Shown: positions 27,808 through 36,380, numbered from the stretch's first letter. The stretch: DNA of 64,000 nucleotides from Bacteroidota bacterium (GCA_025362395.1 JANYGK010000064.1:1-64000), one strand, 5' to 3'. Made by a program: numbers and translations. Notes: generated by a model not told the origin, from the letters alone.

Positions 27808-28407
27808 TTAATTTACCGCAAAGCTCACGGGAGTTTCGGCATGTTCGCCGTCATCATCAATAAAAATAACCCTGAACCAATACAATGCCTGTGTTAAGCC
27901 GGCAATGACGGTTTTACTTTTTGAGGTCGTATTTGCTTCGATCCAGGTATTTGTGTTTGGATCGAGGCAGTACTGCCATTTGTACATTGTTTTTTTGCGG
28001 GCCTTTACATTCAGGCTTACAGTACCGTGGTTGGCTCCCTGCATAATTTTAAACTCGGCTTTGGTTCTGATGCTTGTCTTTTTCAGCTCCATACCTGCCA
28101 GGTGAACTATGGCCGGGTCGCCCTTTGCGGCATCCTGCACATTAGCCGCGTGCAGGTACATGGCATCCACCAACACGCTTTCCTTATCGCGTACTACGGC
28201 AGTAGCGTTTTTTCCTTTGTCAGCGGCCAGTAACAGGGCCGCGTCTACATCGTCGGCGGCGGCCGTCATTTTTGCCGCTGAGCTTACGCAGCTTGCTAAC
28301 ACTGCAGGGTTATCATTTGTTTTAGTCACGTAAAAACGTGCCTGTTGTACTGTGTCAGTCACCGATTTGCCGGAGAGATTGAGCACTACTTTGAAATTTT
28401 TCATCAT
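27808..28407 (-). CDS. helical plus FN3-like domain protein, 199 aa
   Basis: No signal peptide. Residues 1-105 are Ala-rich and helical (AAKMTAAADDVDAALLLAAD). Residues 110-199 form a fibronectin type III-like beta domain (YKWQYCLDPNTNTWIEANTT, ending GEHAETPVSFAVN). Similar two-part proteins of about 200 residues are common in Bacteroidota and usually lack a known function. The GC content is visibly higher than that of the flanking genes, suggesting a different history. It is the last gene before the 1.1-kb gene-free array region and has its own terminator. Confidence 0.65.
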   Translation of the reverse strand: MMKNFKVVLNLSGKSVTDTVQQARFYVTKTNDNPAVLASCVSSAAKMTAAADDVDAALLLAADKGKNATAVVRDKESVLVDAMYLHAANVQDAAKGDPAIVHLAGMELKKTSIRTKAEFKIMQGANHGTVSLNVKARKKTMYKWQYCLDPNTNTWIEANTTSKSKTVIAGLTQALYWFRVIFIDDDGEHAETPVSFAVN

Positions 28408-28650
28408 AAAAAATTTAGAGAATTATGTTGAAGTGTCTTTTGTATATTCTCTAAAGTAGCTGCAGGAGCTTTAGATTTTATTATAAGTAAGCGGTTCAAC
28501 ATTTAAGCACCTTATAATAACCTTTCATTTATTTCCGGATAAGAAACAGGGTAATTTTTTTGAATAGGCTTTGTTTTTAGGAGAGGGATAAATTTACATG
28601 TATAACGAAGCAGCGTTTTAAAAGTTACAAATAGGGTATATGACTTGGTA

Positions 28651-29378
28651 ACCGGTAGGTTTTAGCGCATAACCGGTACCATTTTTCGTAAACCAAATTT
28701 ACCGGTCCTTACACCGAAGCGTTTAATTTGAAACCGGGATCAATTTTTGACACCAAACAGTTTTATTTGGGGCCAAAGGTGCGTGTTTTCAAATCAAAGA
28801 ATTTTGTTTGGAACCAAAAGTGTGAACTCCCGAACCAAAGAATTTTATTTCGAACCACAAATATGAATTCCTGAAACACAAAAGTTTATCAGAAGCAAAA
28901 TAATTTTATTTGTAACCAAGGTATGAGCTCACGAACCAAAGGATTTTATTTCAAACCAAGTAATTTTACTTCGAACGAAAGAATTTTATTTCGAACGAAA
29001 GAATTTTATCTCAAACCGAATATTTTTATTTGAAACGAAAGAATTAGTTTCGGAATCAAAGAATTTTATGGAGAATCAAGGGTATGAGTTGCTTGGCCTA
29101 AGAATGTTATTTTGGAACGAAAGAAATTTATCTCAAACCAAATAATTTTATTTGAAACCAAAGAATTAGTTTCGGAATCAAAGAATTTTATAGAGAATTA
29201 AGGGTATGAGTTGCTTGGCTTAAGAATGTTATTTTGGAACGAAAGAAATTTATCTCAAACCAAAGAATTATTTACCGGGGGTACACCATTTTATTTGGAG
29301 CAAGGCGTTAAGCTTTCGCACCAAAGGAATTTATGTGGGACAGAAAGTGTGTGCTTTCAATGAACTAATTTTATTTGT
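28651..29378. repeat. phased array of about 36 degenerate 20-bp tandem units
   Basis: Consensus about GAACCAAAGAATTTTATTTC. Units step by exactly 20 bases from 28651 to 29110 (23 units), then continue with only a few 22- or 24-base steps to 29378. Two unit types alternate irregularly: type A ends in AATTTTATTT; type B has GTATGAG-like words in the middle (for example 28911-28930 and 29071-29090). Units share a head (AACCAAA or GAACGAAA) but differ at many positions, while the step is kept. The unit is not a multiple of three and no frame stays open, so the array is noncoding. There are no spacers, so it is not CRISPR. Confidence 0.9.
29031..29274. repeat. 122-bp tandem duplication inside the 20-bp array
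   Basis: Bases 29031-29152 and 29153-29274 are nearly identical (a handful of substitutions, for example GGCCTAAG against GGCTTAAG, and divergence over the last bases). Each holds six units, so the array has also grown by copying blocks, more recently than the single-unit steps. Confidence 0.85.
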
Positions 29379-29527
29379 AATATGTGTTATGCGCTCTTCT
29401 GTGTAAAGGGAATGACATCGCTTTTTTTATAACTCTCCGGATATGGGGTATAAAATTCTTTTCAGAAATAAATTCTTTGCTTAGGAATTTAAGCCATTTA
29501 CAAACTTCCTTGCGTTCTTTATCACCA

Positions 29528-30742
29528 TTATTTGAAAAAATCAGTATCATCGATATATTTTTTTAGCTGCGTGTATGTACAAAATGATATTAAATTACCT
29601 TCAGGATCGAATAAAATACCGTTTGGATAACCACTTAATATTAATTTCAAATTCAATTTTTCATTACTCCATCCCGTCAAATGTGTTATGCCATATTCTT
29701 TAATTAAGGGATATAGGTCATCCTTAGTTCCATAATTATCTAATAAACTTATAATAGTTATCTTATCGCTAAGCACATTACTAATGCTGTCAAGTATTGG
29801 TATTCCTTTAATGCATGGCCGGCAAAATTCACTCCATATATCAATAAAAACATATTTGCCCTTATTTAGATAGTTTTTTATATTATCTTTTGAATTATTC
29901 AAAGTTTCAAAAGTCATTAACGAATCATATTTATAGAAAAAGTCAATACTTCTATAAGTAGAATGAATGTTTTTTAAAGTTGTATAGTAGATTTTATGTT
30001 TTGGAAAATCTATATCATCAACGTTAATTGATATACTGTCGTTATAAAATATTGGAATATCTTTATTATACAAGCGGGTAGTTCTATTCTGTCCTCCGAT
30101 CTTGAAATAGTTAGTACCACTTACAGATGTAAAAATAAAATCTTTATTGTAATCAATGTCGCCATCGTTGTCAATATCATATAAACCAATTAACATTTTT
30201 TTATTATTAATTAAGATCTCACCATATTTTATATTGGTGAATCTAAAATTTAGCCAATTAGCTTTGTTCGCCTCCTGATACTTGGTTTGATTGTCACCAA
30301 ACGTACCTCTATTATATACATCTAACTTTGTAAGTATAATTCCTATTTTTCTGTTTTCCATTTTTGAAGGAAATTCTAAATACAAATTTTTATTTGAAAT
30401 TTCCTGACTTTTCGAAAAGGAAAAGTCGTTTTTTTTCATGCTTGTATAAATGAAGTATTTTCCTTTTAGTTTGCTTAAGAGAATATACAAACTACCGTTT
30501 ACAAATTCAGAAGCTAATGTCGTATTACAAATTTTTGAATAATATAAACTATCATATTTAATGTCACTTGGTAATTTTAAATCTGATCCTTTTATGGTAT
30601 ATGTTTTAATGGCATAATATTCTTCCTTGTAGAATTTATTGAAATCTAAATCTCCATAATTATCTATATTTATAACATGTTGTGATAACAACACTACACA
30701 GTGTAATGTGAATAATAATACTAAGTTTTCCTTTAGTTTCAT
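29528..30742 (-). CDS. exported thioredoxin-fold (TlpA-like) protein with EF-hand-like loop
   Basis: 404 residues, very AT-rich. A weak signal peptide or anchor covers residues 1-20. Residues 189-197 carry an Asp-rich DxDxDGD loop (DIDNDGDID), like a calcium-binding EF-hand or dockerin loop. The C-terminal third is a thioredoxin fold with the active site CRPC at 307-310 (WSEFCRPCIKGIPIL) and cis-Pro at GYPNG. This is the TlpA/ResA pattern of periplasmic thiol-disulfide exchange. The central region is unrecognised. The low GC and position between the array and the tRNA/GIY-YIG cluster suggest an accessory gene. Confidence 0.75.
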   Translation of the reverse strand: MKLKENLVLLFTLHCVVLLSQHVINIDNYGDLDFNKFYKEEYYAIKTYTIKGSDLKLPSDIKYDSLYYSKICNTTLASEFVNGSLYILLSKLKGKYFIYTSMKKNDFSFSKSQEISNKNLYLEFPSKMENRKIGIILTKLDVYNRGTFGDNQTKYQEANKANWLNFRFTNIKYGEILINNKKMLIGLYDIDNDGDIDYNKDFIFTSVSGTNYFKIGGQNRTTRLYNKDIPIFYNDSISINVDDIDFPKHKIYYTTLKNIHSTYRSIDFFYKYDSLMTFETLNNSKDNIKNYLNKGKYVFIDIWSEFCRPCIKGIPILDSISNVLSDKITIISLLDNYGTKDDLYPLIKEYGITHLTGWSNEKLNLKLILSGYPNGILFDPEGNLISFCTYTQLKKYIDDTDFFK

Positions 30743-30873
30743 GACGAATTTAGTTGATTTTTTGACTTATTATTAACCAATGAAATGTCCAACAATCTTT
30801 CTCTAATGTTTTCAGTTTGTCCGACGTAATATTTATTAACTTCTTTGGAATATATAATATAAATGTAGAACAT
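30739..30873 (-). pseudogene. truncated GIY-YIG nuclease gene
   Basis: The frame from the ATG at 30873 reads MFYIYIIYSKEVNKYYVGQT then ENIRERLL, clearly the N-terminal half of the intact GIY-YIG gene 70 bases to the right (MFYIYILYSKTADKYYVGQT, DNIENRLE). It then turns into unrelated residues and stops at 44 residues, overlapping the start of the TlpA-like gene by four bases. The C-terminal half with the catalytic glutamate is missing, so it is a decayed copy. Confidence 0.8.
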
Positions 30874-30891
30874 ACATTAAACTAAAAAAGT

Positions 30892-30947
30892 CCTCTTCAC
30901 TGCCGGCGAAGCATCCCGAACGGATTCGGGACTAAATGCGCTAATTT
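30892..30947 (-). repeat. tRNA-Ala-like fragment with 18-base hairpin (left)
   Basis: On the minus strand it reads ATTAGCGCATTTAG, an 18-base hairpin (TCCCGAATCCGTTCGGGA, 30914-30931), then GCTTCGCCGGCAGTGAAGAG. Outside the hairpin it matches the D-arm and anticodon arm of the intact tRNA-Ala at 31235-31308. T-arm and acceptor 3' strand are absent. It overlaps the last codons of the GIY-YIG gene. Confidence 0.75.
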
Positions 30948-31195
30948 GTGTTTTTATTTAGAATTAACCATTGAATATATTTTCTGCTTTTCTTTTTTTT
31001 AATTTCGTTTTCTCTCCGAATGGCTTCATTTCGTGTTTCAAATGATTCTGAATATGCTAATTTCCAGTCATGCACGAAGGATGTGTATTTTGAGATTCCT
31101 GTTTGATGTGATTCTAACCTGTTTTCTATATTATCGGTTTGGCCGACATAATATTTATCTGCGGTTTTTGAATATAAAATATATATATAAAACAT
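30941..31195 (-). CDS. GIY-YIG nuclease-domain protein, 84 aa
   Basis: Single-domain URI/GIY-YIG endonuclease of the kind found as free-standing small proteins. From the ATG at 31195 it reads MFYIYILYSK (GIY element), KYYVGQT (YIG element), then NRLESH with the catalytic arginine region and RRENEIKKKK with the probable catalytic glutamate. The frame upstream to a TTG at 31204 is less likely because the decayed copy also starts at MFYIYI. It lies just downstream of tRNA-Ala on the same strand and is followed by a tRNA fragment and a decayed second copy. Possible roles are DNA cleavage for mobility or repair; not shown. Confidence 0.88.
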   Translation of the reverse strand: MFYIYILYSKTADKYYVGQTDNIENRLESHQTGISKYTSFVHDWKLAYSESFETRNEAIRRENEIKKKKSRKYIQWLILNKNTN

Positions 31196-31202
31196 GTTTA
31201 AC

Positions 31203-31230
31203 AAAAAAGGTCCCGAATAATTTCGGAACC
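31203..31230 (-). terminator. terminator of tRNA-Ala
   Basis: Four bases after the tRNA 3' end, GGTTCCGAA / TTCGGGACC form a hairpin (one mismatched pair) around ATTA, followed by TTTTTT on the minus strand. Confidence 0.8.
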
Positions 31231-31234
31231 TTTG

Positions 31235-31308
31235 TGGAGAATATCGGATTCGAACCGATCACCTCTTCACTGCCAGCGAAGCGCTCTAGCCAAATGAGCT
31301 AATCCCCC
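31235..31308 (-). tRNA. tRNA-Ala (anticodon GGC)
   Basis: The minus strand folds as a complete cloverleaf: acceptor GGGGGAT / ATTCTCC with the alanine identity pair G3:U70, D-arm GCTC/GAGC, anticodon stem with loop CTGGCAG giving GGC, and T-arm ATCGG-TTCGAAT-CCGAT. The discriminator base is A and CCA is not encoded. A terminator follows. Confidence 0.95.
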
Positions 31309-31322
31309 AATTCGTATTATTT

Positions 31323-31380
31323 CAACTTCACTGTTGCGATGCGTTCCGTAAGCTTACGGAACCAAATGAGCTAATCCCCT
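31323..31380 (-). repeat. tRNA-Ala-like fragment with 18-base palindrome (right)
   Basis: On the minus strand GGGGATTAGCTCATTTGG equals the tRNA-Ala 5' half less one base. It is followed by an 18-base perfect palindrome (TTCCGTAAGCTTACGGAA, 31344-31361) and then a decayed anticodon arm (CGCAACAGTGAAG). The hairpin sits at the same point as in the left fragment but has a different sequence. Confidence 0.75.
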
Positions 31381-31471
31381 TTTTTTATTTATAAGTGATG
31401 AATTATAGTGTTTAAGTGCGTGAAATTATTTTAAAAATTTCATAACTCAAAATTTATAATTCATAACTAAA

Positions 31472-34330
31472 TTAAAGTTTGGCTTTAATCTCAACCATAT
31501 CGTAGCCTTCAATAATGTCCTCTACTTTAATGTCGTTAAAGTTATCAATGTTTAATCCGCATTCGTAGTTAGCCGTTACTTCTTTCACATCGTCTTTAAA
31601 GCGTTTTAACGAACCTAAAGAACCGGTGTGAATTACAATACCATCGCGGATCACACGTATTTTTGTGTTACGCATTACTTTGCCGTCAAGCACATAACAT
31701 CCTGCAATGGTTCCAACTTTGGTAATGTTAAATACTTCGCGTACAACAATGTTACACACAATTTTCTCTTCAAATTCAGGAGCCAACATGCCTTCCATGG
31801 CCGCTTTAATTTCGTTAATGGCATCGTAAATAATAGAATATAAACGGATGTCAATTTCTTCCTGCTCTGCGAGTTTACGGGCAGTAGCTGAAGGCCGAAC
31901 CTGGAAACCAACGATAATGGCGTTAGAGGCGCTCGCTAACATCACGTCGCTTTCACTGATGGCACCAACCGATTTTAAAATAATGTTGATCTGTATTTTT
32001 TCAGTCGATAATTTTAATAACGAATCAGATAAGGCTTCAATGGAACCATCCACGTCACCTTTTACAATCACGTTTAATTCTTTAAAGTCACCTATCGCTA
32101 AACGCCTTCCAATCTCATCTAACGTAATGTGTTTTTGAGTACGGATACCTTGTTCGCGCTGTAACTGTAAACGTTTGTTTGCCAGTTCACGTGCTTCACG
32201 CTCATCGCTCATCACGTTAAACTTGTCACCCGCTGTAGGTGCACCGTTCAAGCCTAATAACTGAACAGGGATTGACGGGCCTGCTTCTTTAATATTTACT
32301 CCGTGCTCGTTGGTCATGGCTTTTACTCTGCCACTGTAGCAACCCGCTACAACAATATCACCTACACGCATCGTTCCTTTTTGTACAATAACATCCACTA
32401 CGTGCCCGCGGCCTTTATCTAATTTAGCTTCTACAACCGATCCCGCAGCTCTTCCTTTAGGATTCGCTTTTAATTCCAGAATCTCTGCTTCCAGTACAAC
32501 TTTTTCTAATAACAGGTCAATGTTTTTACCCAGTTTAGCCGATATTTCCTGGGCCTGAACTTTACCGCCCCATTCTTCTACCAAAATGTTCATGGCAGAT
32601 AATGCTTCGCGGATCTTATCGGGATTGGCACCCGGCTTATCAATTTTATTAATGGCAATAATCATTGGTACACCTGCCGCTTGAGCATGGTTAATAGCCT
32701 CTTTTGTTTGAGGCATTACGCTATCGTCAGCCGCAACCACAATAATAGCAATATCCGTTACTTTAGCGCCACGGGCACGCATAGCGGTAAACGCCTCATG
32801 ACCGGGAGTATCTAAGAACGTAATGGATTTACCACTGTCCATTTTTACATTGTAACTGCCAATATGCTGAGTGATACCACCTGCTTCACCGGCTAATACA
32901 TTTGATTTACGGATGTAATCCAGTAAAGATGTTTTACCGTGATCCACGTGGCCCATAATAGTAACAATTGGCGGACGCTCAATCATATCCGCTGGATCTT
33001 CTGCTTCCTGTTCTTCAATGGCTTCCTGAACTTCAACACTTACAAACTCTGTTTTAAATCCAAACTCTTCCGCTACAATCGCTAACGTTTCCGCATCTAA
33101 ACGTTGGTTAATAGATACGAATAAGCCTAAGCTCATACAGGTAGAAATAATTTGTGTTACGGAAACATTCATCATTTGCGCTAACTGGTTAGCTGACACG
33201 AACTCCGTTACCTGTAATGTTTTTTTCTCCAGGTCGCTTTGCTCTTGTTGCTCAGCCATTTTATCCCTGTTATCATCACGTTTATCTCTGCGATATTTTG
33301 ATGCTTTTGATTTAGAGCCTTTGTTGCTTAATCGGGCAAGTGTTTCTTTAATTTGTGCCTGTATCTCTTCATCCGTTAATGCCGGGCGAGCTTCCCTTGT
33401 AGCAGGTAATTTTTTAGCGCGCGGGTCGCCGTATTTTTCTTTGGCCCTGTCTTTGGCTATTTGCGCCTGTTCAGTACCAACTTTTTTAATTTCTTCAGGC
33501 GTCATACCGCCTTTGCGGATCCGCTTGCGTTTTTTCTTATCAGCTAACGATCCGGGACCTGTAGCCGTAGTTGTTTTTTTAGGATCTTTTGCAACAGGCA
33601 ATTCAATTTTGCCCATAATTTTTGGGCCTTCCAGTTTTTGGTAAACGGTTTCATGAAATACTTCCTTATGCTCCTCTTCAGCATCAGGCGCGTTTTTAAC
33701 AACAGGCTCAACAACTTCAGCAACTTTAATTTCTTCAACAACTTCTTCCGTTTTCTTTTTTCCTTTAACCGGGGTTGCTTCCTCTTTCCTCTCGTCTTCT
33801 TTTTCCTTTTTGGTTTTTTTGTCCGGTTTTGTTTTTTGATTCAGTGTGCTTAGGTCTACTTTACCCAACACTTTCGGGCCTGTAATGCCCGGCGTCGTTT
33901 CCAAAGTTTCCTCGGTTTCAGCTACGGGTTGTTTAACCTCTGCTTCAATTTTAGCTTCGGCCTCCGCTTTTTCCGCGGCTTCTATTTTCGCTTTTTCTTC
34001 CGCGTGCTTTTTTTCTTCCGCAGCCTTTACTGTCGCGGCTTCCTTCGCTTTAAGTTCTTCTTTTTCTTTTGCAATCTTAGGATCTTCCAGTACAATTGTT
34101 TCACGTTTTAGTTTATTAAGACTAAGCCCAACGTGCTGTGCTTCTTCTTTGGCAGATTTATCTCCTGAAAATTCTTTTGATAATAAAGAATAGTCGTCAT
34201 CGCCTATTTTGGCGTTGGGATTATTTTCTACCGGGCGACCTTTAGAAGCAAGGAATTCCGCAATTTTACCTAACGATAAATTGAATTCCTTTGCTACTTT
34301 ACTTAATCGCATTGTTTTTACGTCTGACAT
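31472..34330 (-). CDS. infB: translation initiation factor IF-2
   Basis: GTPase that places initiator tRNA on the ribosome. Of 952 residues, the N-terminus has an IF2N helix ([20 protein letters not shown]) and a long charged Lys/Glu/Ala-rich linker (about 70-380). The GTPase follows: G1 [12 protein letters not shown]3 DTPGHEAF, G4 NKID; then domains II-IV with the C-terminal tRNA-binding barrel. The length is normal for Bacteroidota. It is the third gene of the rimP-nusA-infB unit, 80 bases after nusA. Confidence 0.97.
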   Translation of the reverse strand: MSDVKTMRLSKVAKEFNLSLGKIAEFLASKGRPVENNPNAKIGDDDYSLLSKEFSGDKSAKEEAQHVGLSLNKLKRETIVLEDPKIAKEKEELKAKEAATVKAAEEKKHAEEKAKIEAAEKAEAEAKIEAEVKQPVAETEETLETTPGITGPKVLGKVDLSTLNQKTKPDKKTKKEKEDERKEEATPVKGKKKTEEVVEEIKVAEVVEPVVKNAPDAEEEHKEVFHETVYQKLEGPKIMGKIELPVAKDPKKTTTATGPGSLADKKKRKRIRKGGMTPEEIKKVGTEQAQIAKDRAKEKYGDPRAKKLPATREARPALTDEEIQAQIKETLARLSNKGSKSKASKYRRDKRDDNRDKMAEQQEQSDLEKKTLQVTEFVSANQLAQMMNVSVTQIISTCMSLGLFVSINQRLDAETLAIVAEEFGFKTEFVSVEVQEAIEEQEAEDPADMIERPPIVTIMGHVDHGKTSLLDYIRKSNVLAGEAGGITQHIGSYNVKMDSGKSITFLDTPGHEAFTAMRARGAKVTDIAIIVVAADDSVMPQTKEAINHAQAAGVPMIIAINKIDKPGANPDKIREALSAMNILVEEWGGKVQAQEISAKLGKNIDLLLEKVVLEAEILELKANPKGRAAGSVVEAKLDKGRGHVVDVIVQKGTMRVGDIVVAGCYSGRVKAMTNEHGVNIKEAGPSIPVQLLGLNGAPTAGDKFNVMSDEREARELANKRLQLQREQGIRTQKHITLDEIGRRLAIGDFKELNVIVKGDVDGSIEALSDSLLKLSTEKIQINIILKSVGAISESDVMLASASNAIIVGFQVRPSATARKLAEQEEIDIRLYSIIYDAINEIKAAMEGMLAPEFEEKIVCNIVVREVFNITKVGTIAGCYVLDGKVMRNTKIRVIRDGIVIHTGSLGSLKRFKDDVKEVTANYECGLNIDNFNDIKVEDIIEGYDMVEIKAKL

Positions 34331-34410
34331 ATTATTTCCTCTTCTTTTTAGTTCAAATGTGCTTTTTATTTTTTAAAAAGAAAGCTAACTTTTTTATGCT
34401 TAACCATTTG

Positions 34411-35673
34411 TTAATCTTCAAATTCTGACTGAAGCACTTGTTTCACGTCTTCAATCACATCTTCCGTTAAACCTGTTCTGCGAACCAATTCAGCCATATC
34501 CAATTCTAATACTGATTTAGCCGTATCGCAACCAATAGCTTGTAATGCATTAATAACCGATTCTTCAATTTCATCAGAAAATTCAATTAAATCAACATCT
34601 TCAATATCAACTGCCGCTTCATCGTTATCACGGAACACATCAATTTCATATCCCGTCAATTTACCTGCCAGCTTAATATTAAAACCACCTTTACCGATGG
34701 CTAAAGAAATTTGATCAGGTTTTAAAAACACTTCAGCGCGTTTGGTATCTTCATTTAACTTAACCGACGTTACTTTAGCGGGGCTTAGCGCGCGTTGTAT
34801 TAATAACTGTGGGTTAGATGTGTAGTTGATCACATCAATATTTTCATTTTTTAATTCACGAACAATACCGTGTATCCGTGAGCCCTTCATGCCAACACAA
34901 GCACCCACGGGATCAATACGGTCATCGTAAGATTCTACGGCAACTTTAGCCCTTTCACCCGGTTCGCGAACAATTTTTTTAATGGTAATTAATCCATCAA
35001 ACACTTCAGGAACTTCCATCTCAAATAAACGCTCTAAGAAAGACGGGGCCGTACGTGACATGATAATGGAAGGGGTTCCGTTTTTTAATTCTACTTTATG
35101 AACAACCGCTTTTACAGAATCTCCTTTTTTGAAAAAGTCAGAAGGGATTTGTTCTGTTTTTGGTAACAATAATTCGTTTCCTTCGTCATCCAAAAGCATA
35201 ATTTCTTTTTTCCAAACCTGGTAAACCTCAGCGTTAATAATGTCTCCAACGCGTTCTTTGTATTTATTGTAAATGCCGCTTTTTTCCAGTTCAAGAATTT
35301 TTTGAACTAAATTCTGGCGAACCGATAATACATTACGGCGGCCAATCTCATCCAATTTTACAAGTTCTGTAACTTCTTCACCGATCTCAAAATCAGGCTC
35401 AATTTTATGAGCGTCCGTTAAGCTGATGTGTTTATTAGGATCGTAATCAAAAGAATCTTCCGCAAATTCATTGTCAACGATCGTTCTGTTCTTATAGATC
35501 TCTATATCTCCTTTATCAGGGTTTACGATAATATCAAAGTTTTTATCGGAACCATATTTTTTAATTAACATGGTACGGAATACATCTTCGATGATGCTCA
35601 TTAACGTTGCTCTATCAATGTTCTTGTCTTCTTTAAATAACGAGAATGATTCAATTAAATTTACACTTTCCAT
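34411..35673 (-). CDS. nusA: transcription termination/antitermination factor NusA
   Basis: RNA polymerase-binding factor for pausing, termination and antitermination. The 420-residue protein has the N-terminal polymerase-binding domain, an S1 domain (about 135-200) and two KH domains (GACVGMKGSRIHGIV with GxxG, and SLAIGKGGFNIKLAGKLTGY). It ends with a short helical acidic tail (DVIEDVKQVLQSEFED). It lacks the duplicated acidic repeats of E. coli NusA. It starts 11 bases after rimP. Confidence 0.96.
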   Translation of the reverse strand: MESVNLIESFSLFKEDKNIDRATLMSIIEDVFRTMLIKKYGSDKNFDIIVNPDKGDIEIYKNRTIVDNEFAEDSFDYDPNKHISLTDAHKIEPDFEIGEEVTELVKLDEIGRRNVLSVRQNLVQKILELEKSGIYNKYKERVGDIINAEVYQVWKKEIMLLDDEGNELLLPKTEQIPSDFFKKGDSVKAVVHKVELKNGTPSIIMSRTAPSFLERLFEMEVPEVFDGLITIKKIVREPGERAKVAVESYDDRIDPVGACVGMKGSRIHGIVRELKNENIDVINYTSNPQLLIQRALSPAKVTSVKLNEDTKRAEVFLKPDQISLAIGKGGFNIKLAGKLTGYEIDVFRDNDEAAVDIEDVDLIEFSDEIEESVINALQAIGCDTAKSVLELDMAELVRRTGLTEDVIEDVKQVLQSEFED

Positions 35674-35684
35674 TGTTTTGTTTT

Positions 35685-36149
35685 TTAAAATGGTAATACG
35701 GATTTGGTTTCTTTTGTTTGATTATATGTTAAAGTTATATTTTCTACTACAGTCTGGTTGCCTTTACCAACGGCCTTTTTCTCTCTCCTGGTTTCTTCAA
35801 GCACAAACCCCTCATCATTGGCGCTTATTAAAACGCCTTCATGCTTTGCGCCTTCCTTGGTTGTAACGGTTACTTTAGTGTTCAGGTATTTTTTATACTG
35901 TTCCTTTACTTTAAAGCTTTCTGTTGCCCCCGGTGATGACACCTGTAATTCAAAATCATCTTTTTCCCGGTCAAGGCTTCCTTCAATAAAACGGCTCAGC
36001 CCCACACAATCCGCAATTACAATATGCTGCGGCGCATCCACATAAATTTCAATTTTATTGCCTGCGAGTACTTTTACGTCTACAATAAATTTATCTGTCC
36101 CTTCAAACCGGGTTTTTATCAAATCAATTATGGTTTGTTTTTTTATCAT
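35685..36149 (-). CDS. rimP: ribosome maturation factor RimP
   Basis: Assists 30S subunit assembly. The 154-residue protein has the N-terminal alpha/beta domain (ADCVGLSRFIEGSLDREKDD followed by FELQVSSPGATESFK) and a C-terminal Sm-like barrel (about 90-150). It is the first gene of rimP-nusA-infB. Its leader contains a hairpin with a U-run, which could act as an attenuator, and a complete promoter lies upstream. Confidence 0.94.
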   Translation of the reverse strand: MIKKQTIIDLIKTRFEGTDKFIVDVKVLAGNKIEIYVDAPQHIVIADCVGLSRFIEGSLDREKDDFELQVSSPGATESFKVKEQYKKYLNTKVTVTTKEGAKHEGVLISANDEGFVLEETRREKKAVGKGNQTVVENITLTYNQTKETKSVLPF

Positions 36150-36155
36150 TTCACT

Positions 36156-36183
36156 AAAATAAAAAAGGGACTAACCCGTCCCT
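36156..36183 (-). promoter_or_regulatory. terminator-like hairpin in the rimP-nusA-infB leader (possible attenuator)
   Basis: On the minus strand AGGGAC-GGGTTA-GTCCCT followed by TTTTTATTTTAG forms a short intrinsic-terminator-like structure between the promoter and the rimP ATG, about 17 bases before the start codon. Its place inside the leader is what suggests attenuation. Confidence 0.5.
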
Positions 36184-36212
36184 GCTTTTTCTATCTCCCT
36201 TATTTTCGGGTA

Positions 36213-36243
36213 CAAATATAGACAAATCTTTTTTATCTGCAAA
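36213..36243 (-). promoter_or_regulatory. promoter of rimP-nusA-infB
   Basis: TTTG at 36240-36243, 19 bases, then TATATTTG at 36213-36220 (minus strand): an exact match to the Bacteroidota TTTG-N19-TAnnTTTG promoter. It gives a leader of roughly 60 bases. Confidence 0.75.
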
Positions 36244-36380
36244 ATTTTAATTGCCAAATATTTAGGGATCATTTTCGTAATTTAGCTCGTGCACGCCCCA
36301 CCAAATTAGTTAATGTTTAACCGTTTTTTATTTATTGTACTCCTATTTCAGATAAATTAAGAAACAAAATTTTTTATGTT

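Larger units (their letters stand above)
28408..29527. other. 1.1-kb gene-free region
   Basis: Contains the 20-bp tandem array (28651-29378). Outside it, 28408-28650 holds the likely promoter of the FN3-like gene on the minus strand, and 29379-29527 is AT-rich with no recognised signal. No open frame in either strand looks like a gene. Confidence 0.7.

Noticed and set aside
28651-29378. CRISPR array
   Set aside because: Units are contiguous with no unique spacers, the unit is 20 bases and degenerate, and no cas gene is in the window.
28651-29378. Repeat-containing protein gene
   Set aside because: The 20-base unit is not a multiple of three and stops occur in all frames, so no repeat protein can be encoded.
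29384-29566. 60-codon plus-strand frame after the array
   Set aside because: Runs into the 3' end of the TlpA-like gene in antisense and has no signal or family.
30892-31380. Additional functional tRNAs
   Set aside because: The two fragments lack the T-arm and acceptor 3' strand and have a hairpin in the D region, so they cannot fold as tRNAs. Only 31235-31308 is complete.
33321-34193. Several long plus-strand frames opposite infB
   Set aside because: They arise from the Lys/Glu/Ala-rich linker codons of IF-2 read in reverse. They are low-complexity Ser/Phe/Ala-rich, with no other support.
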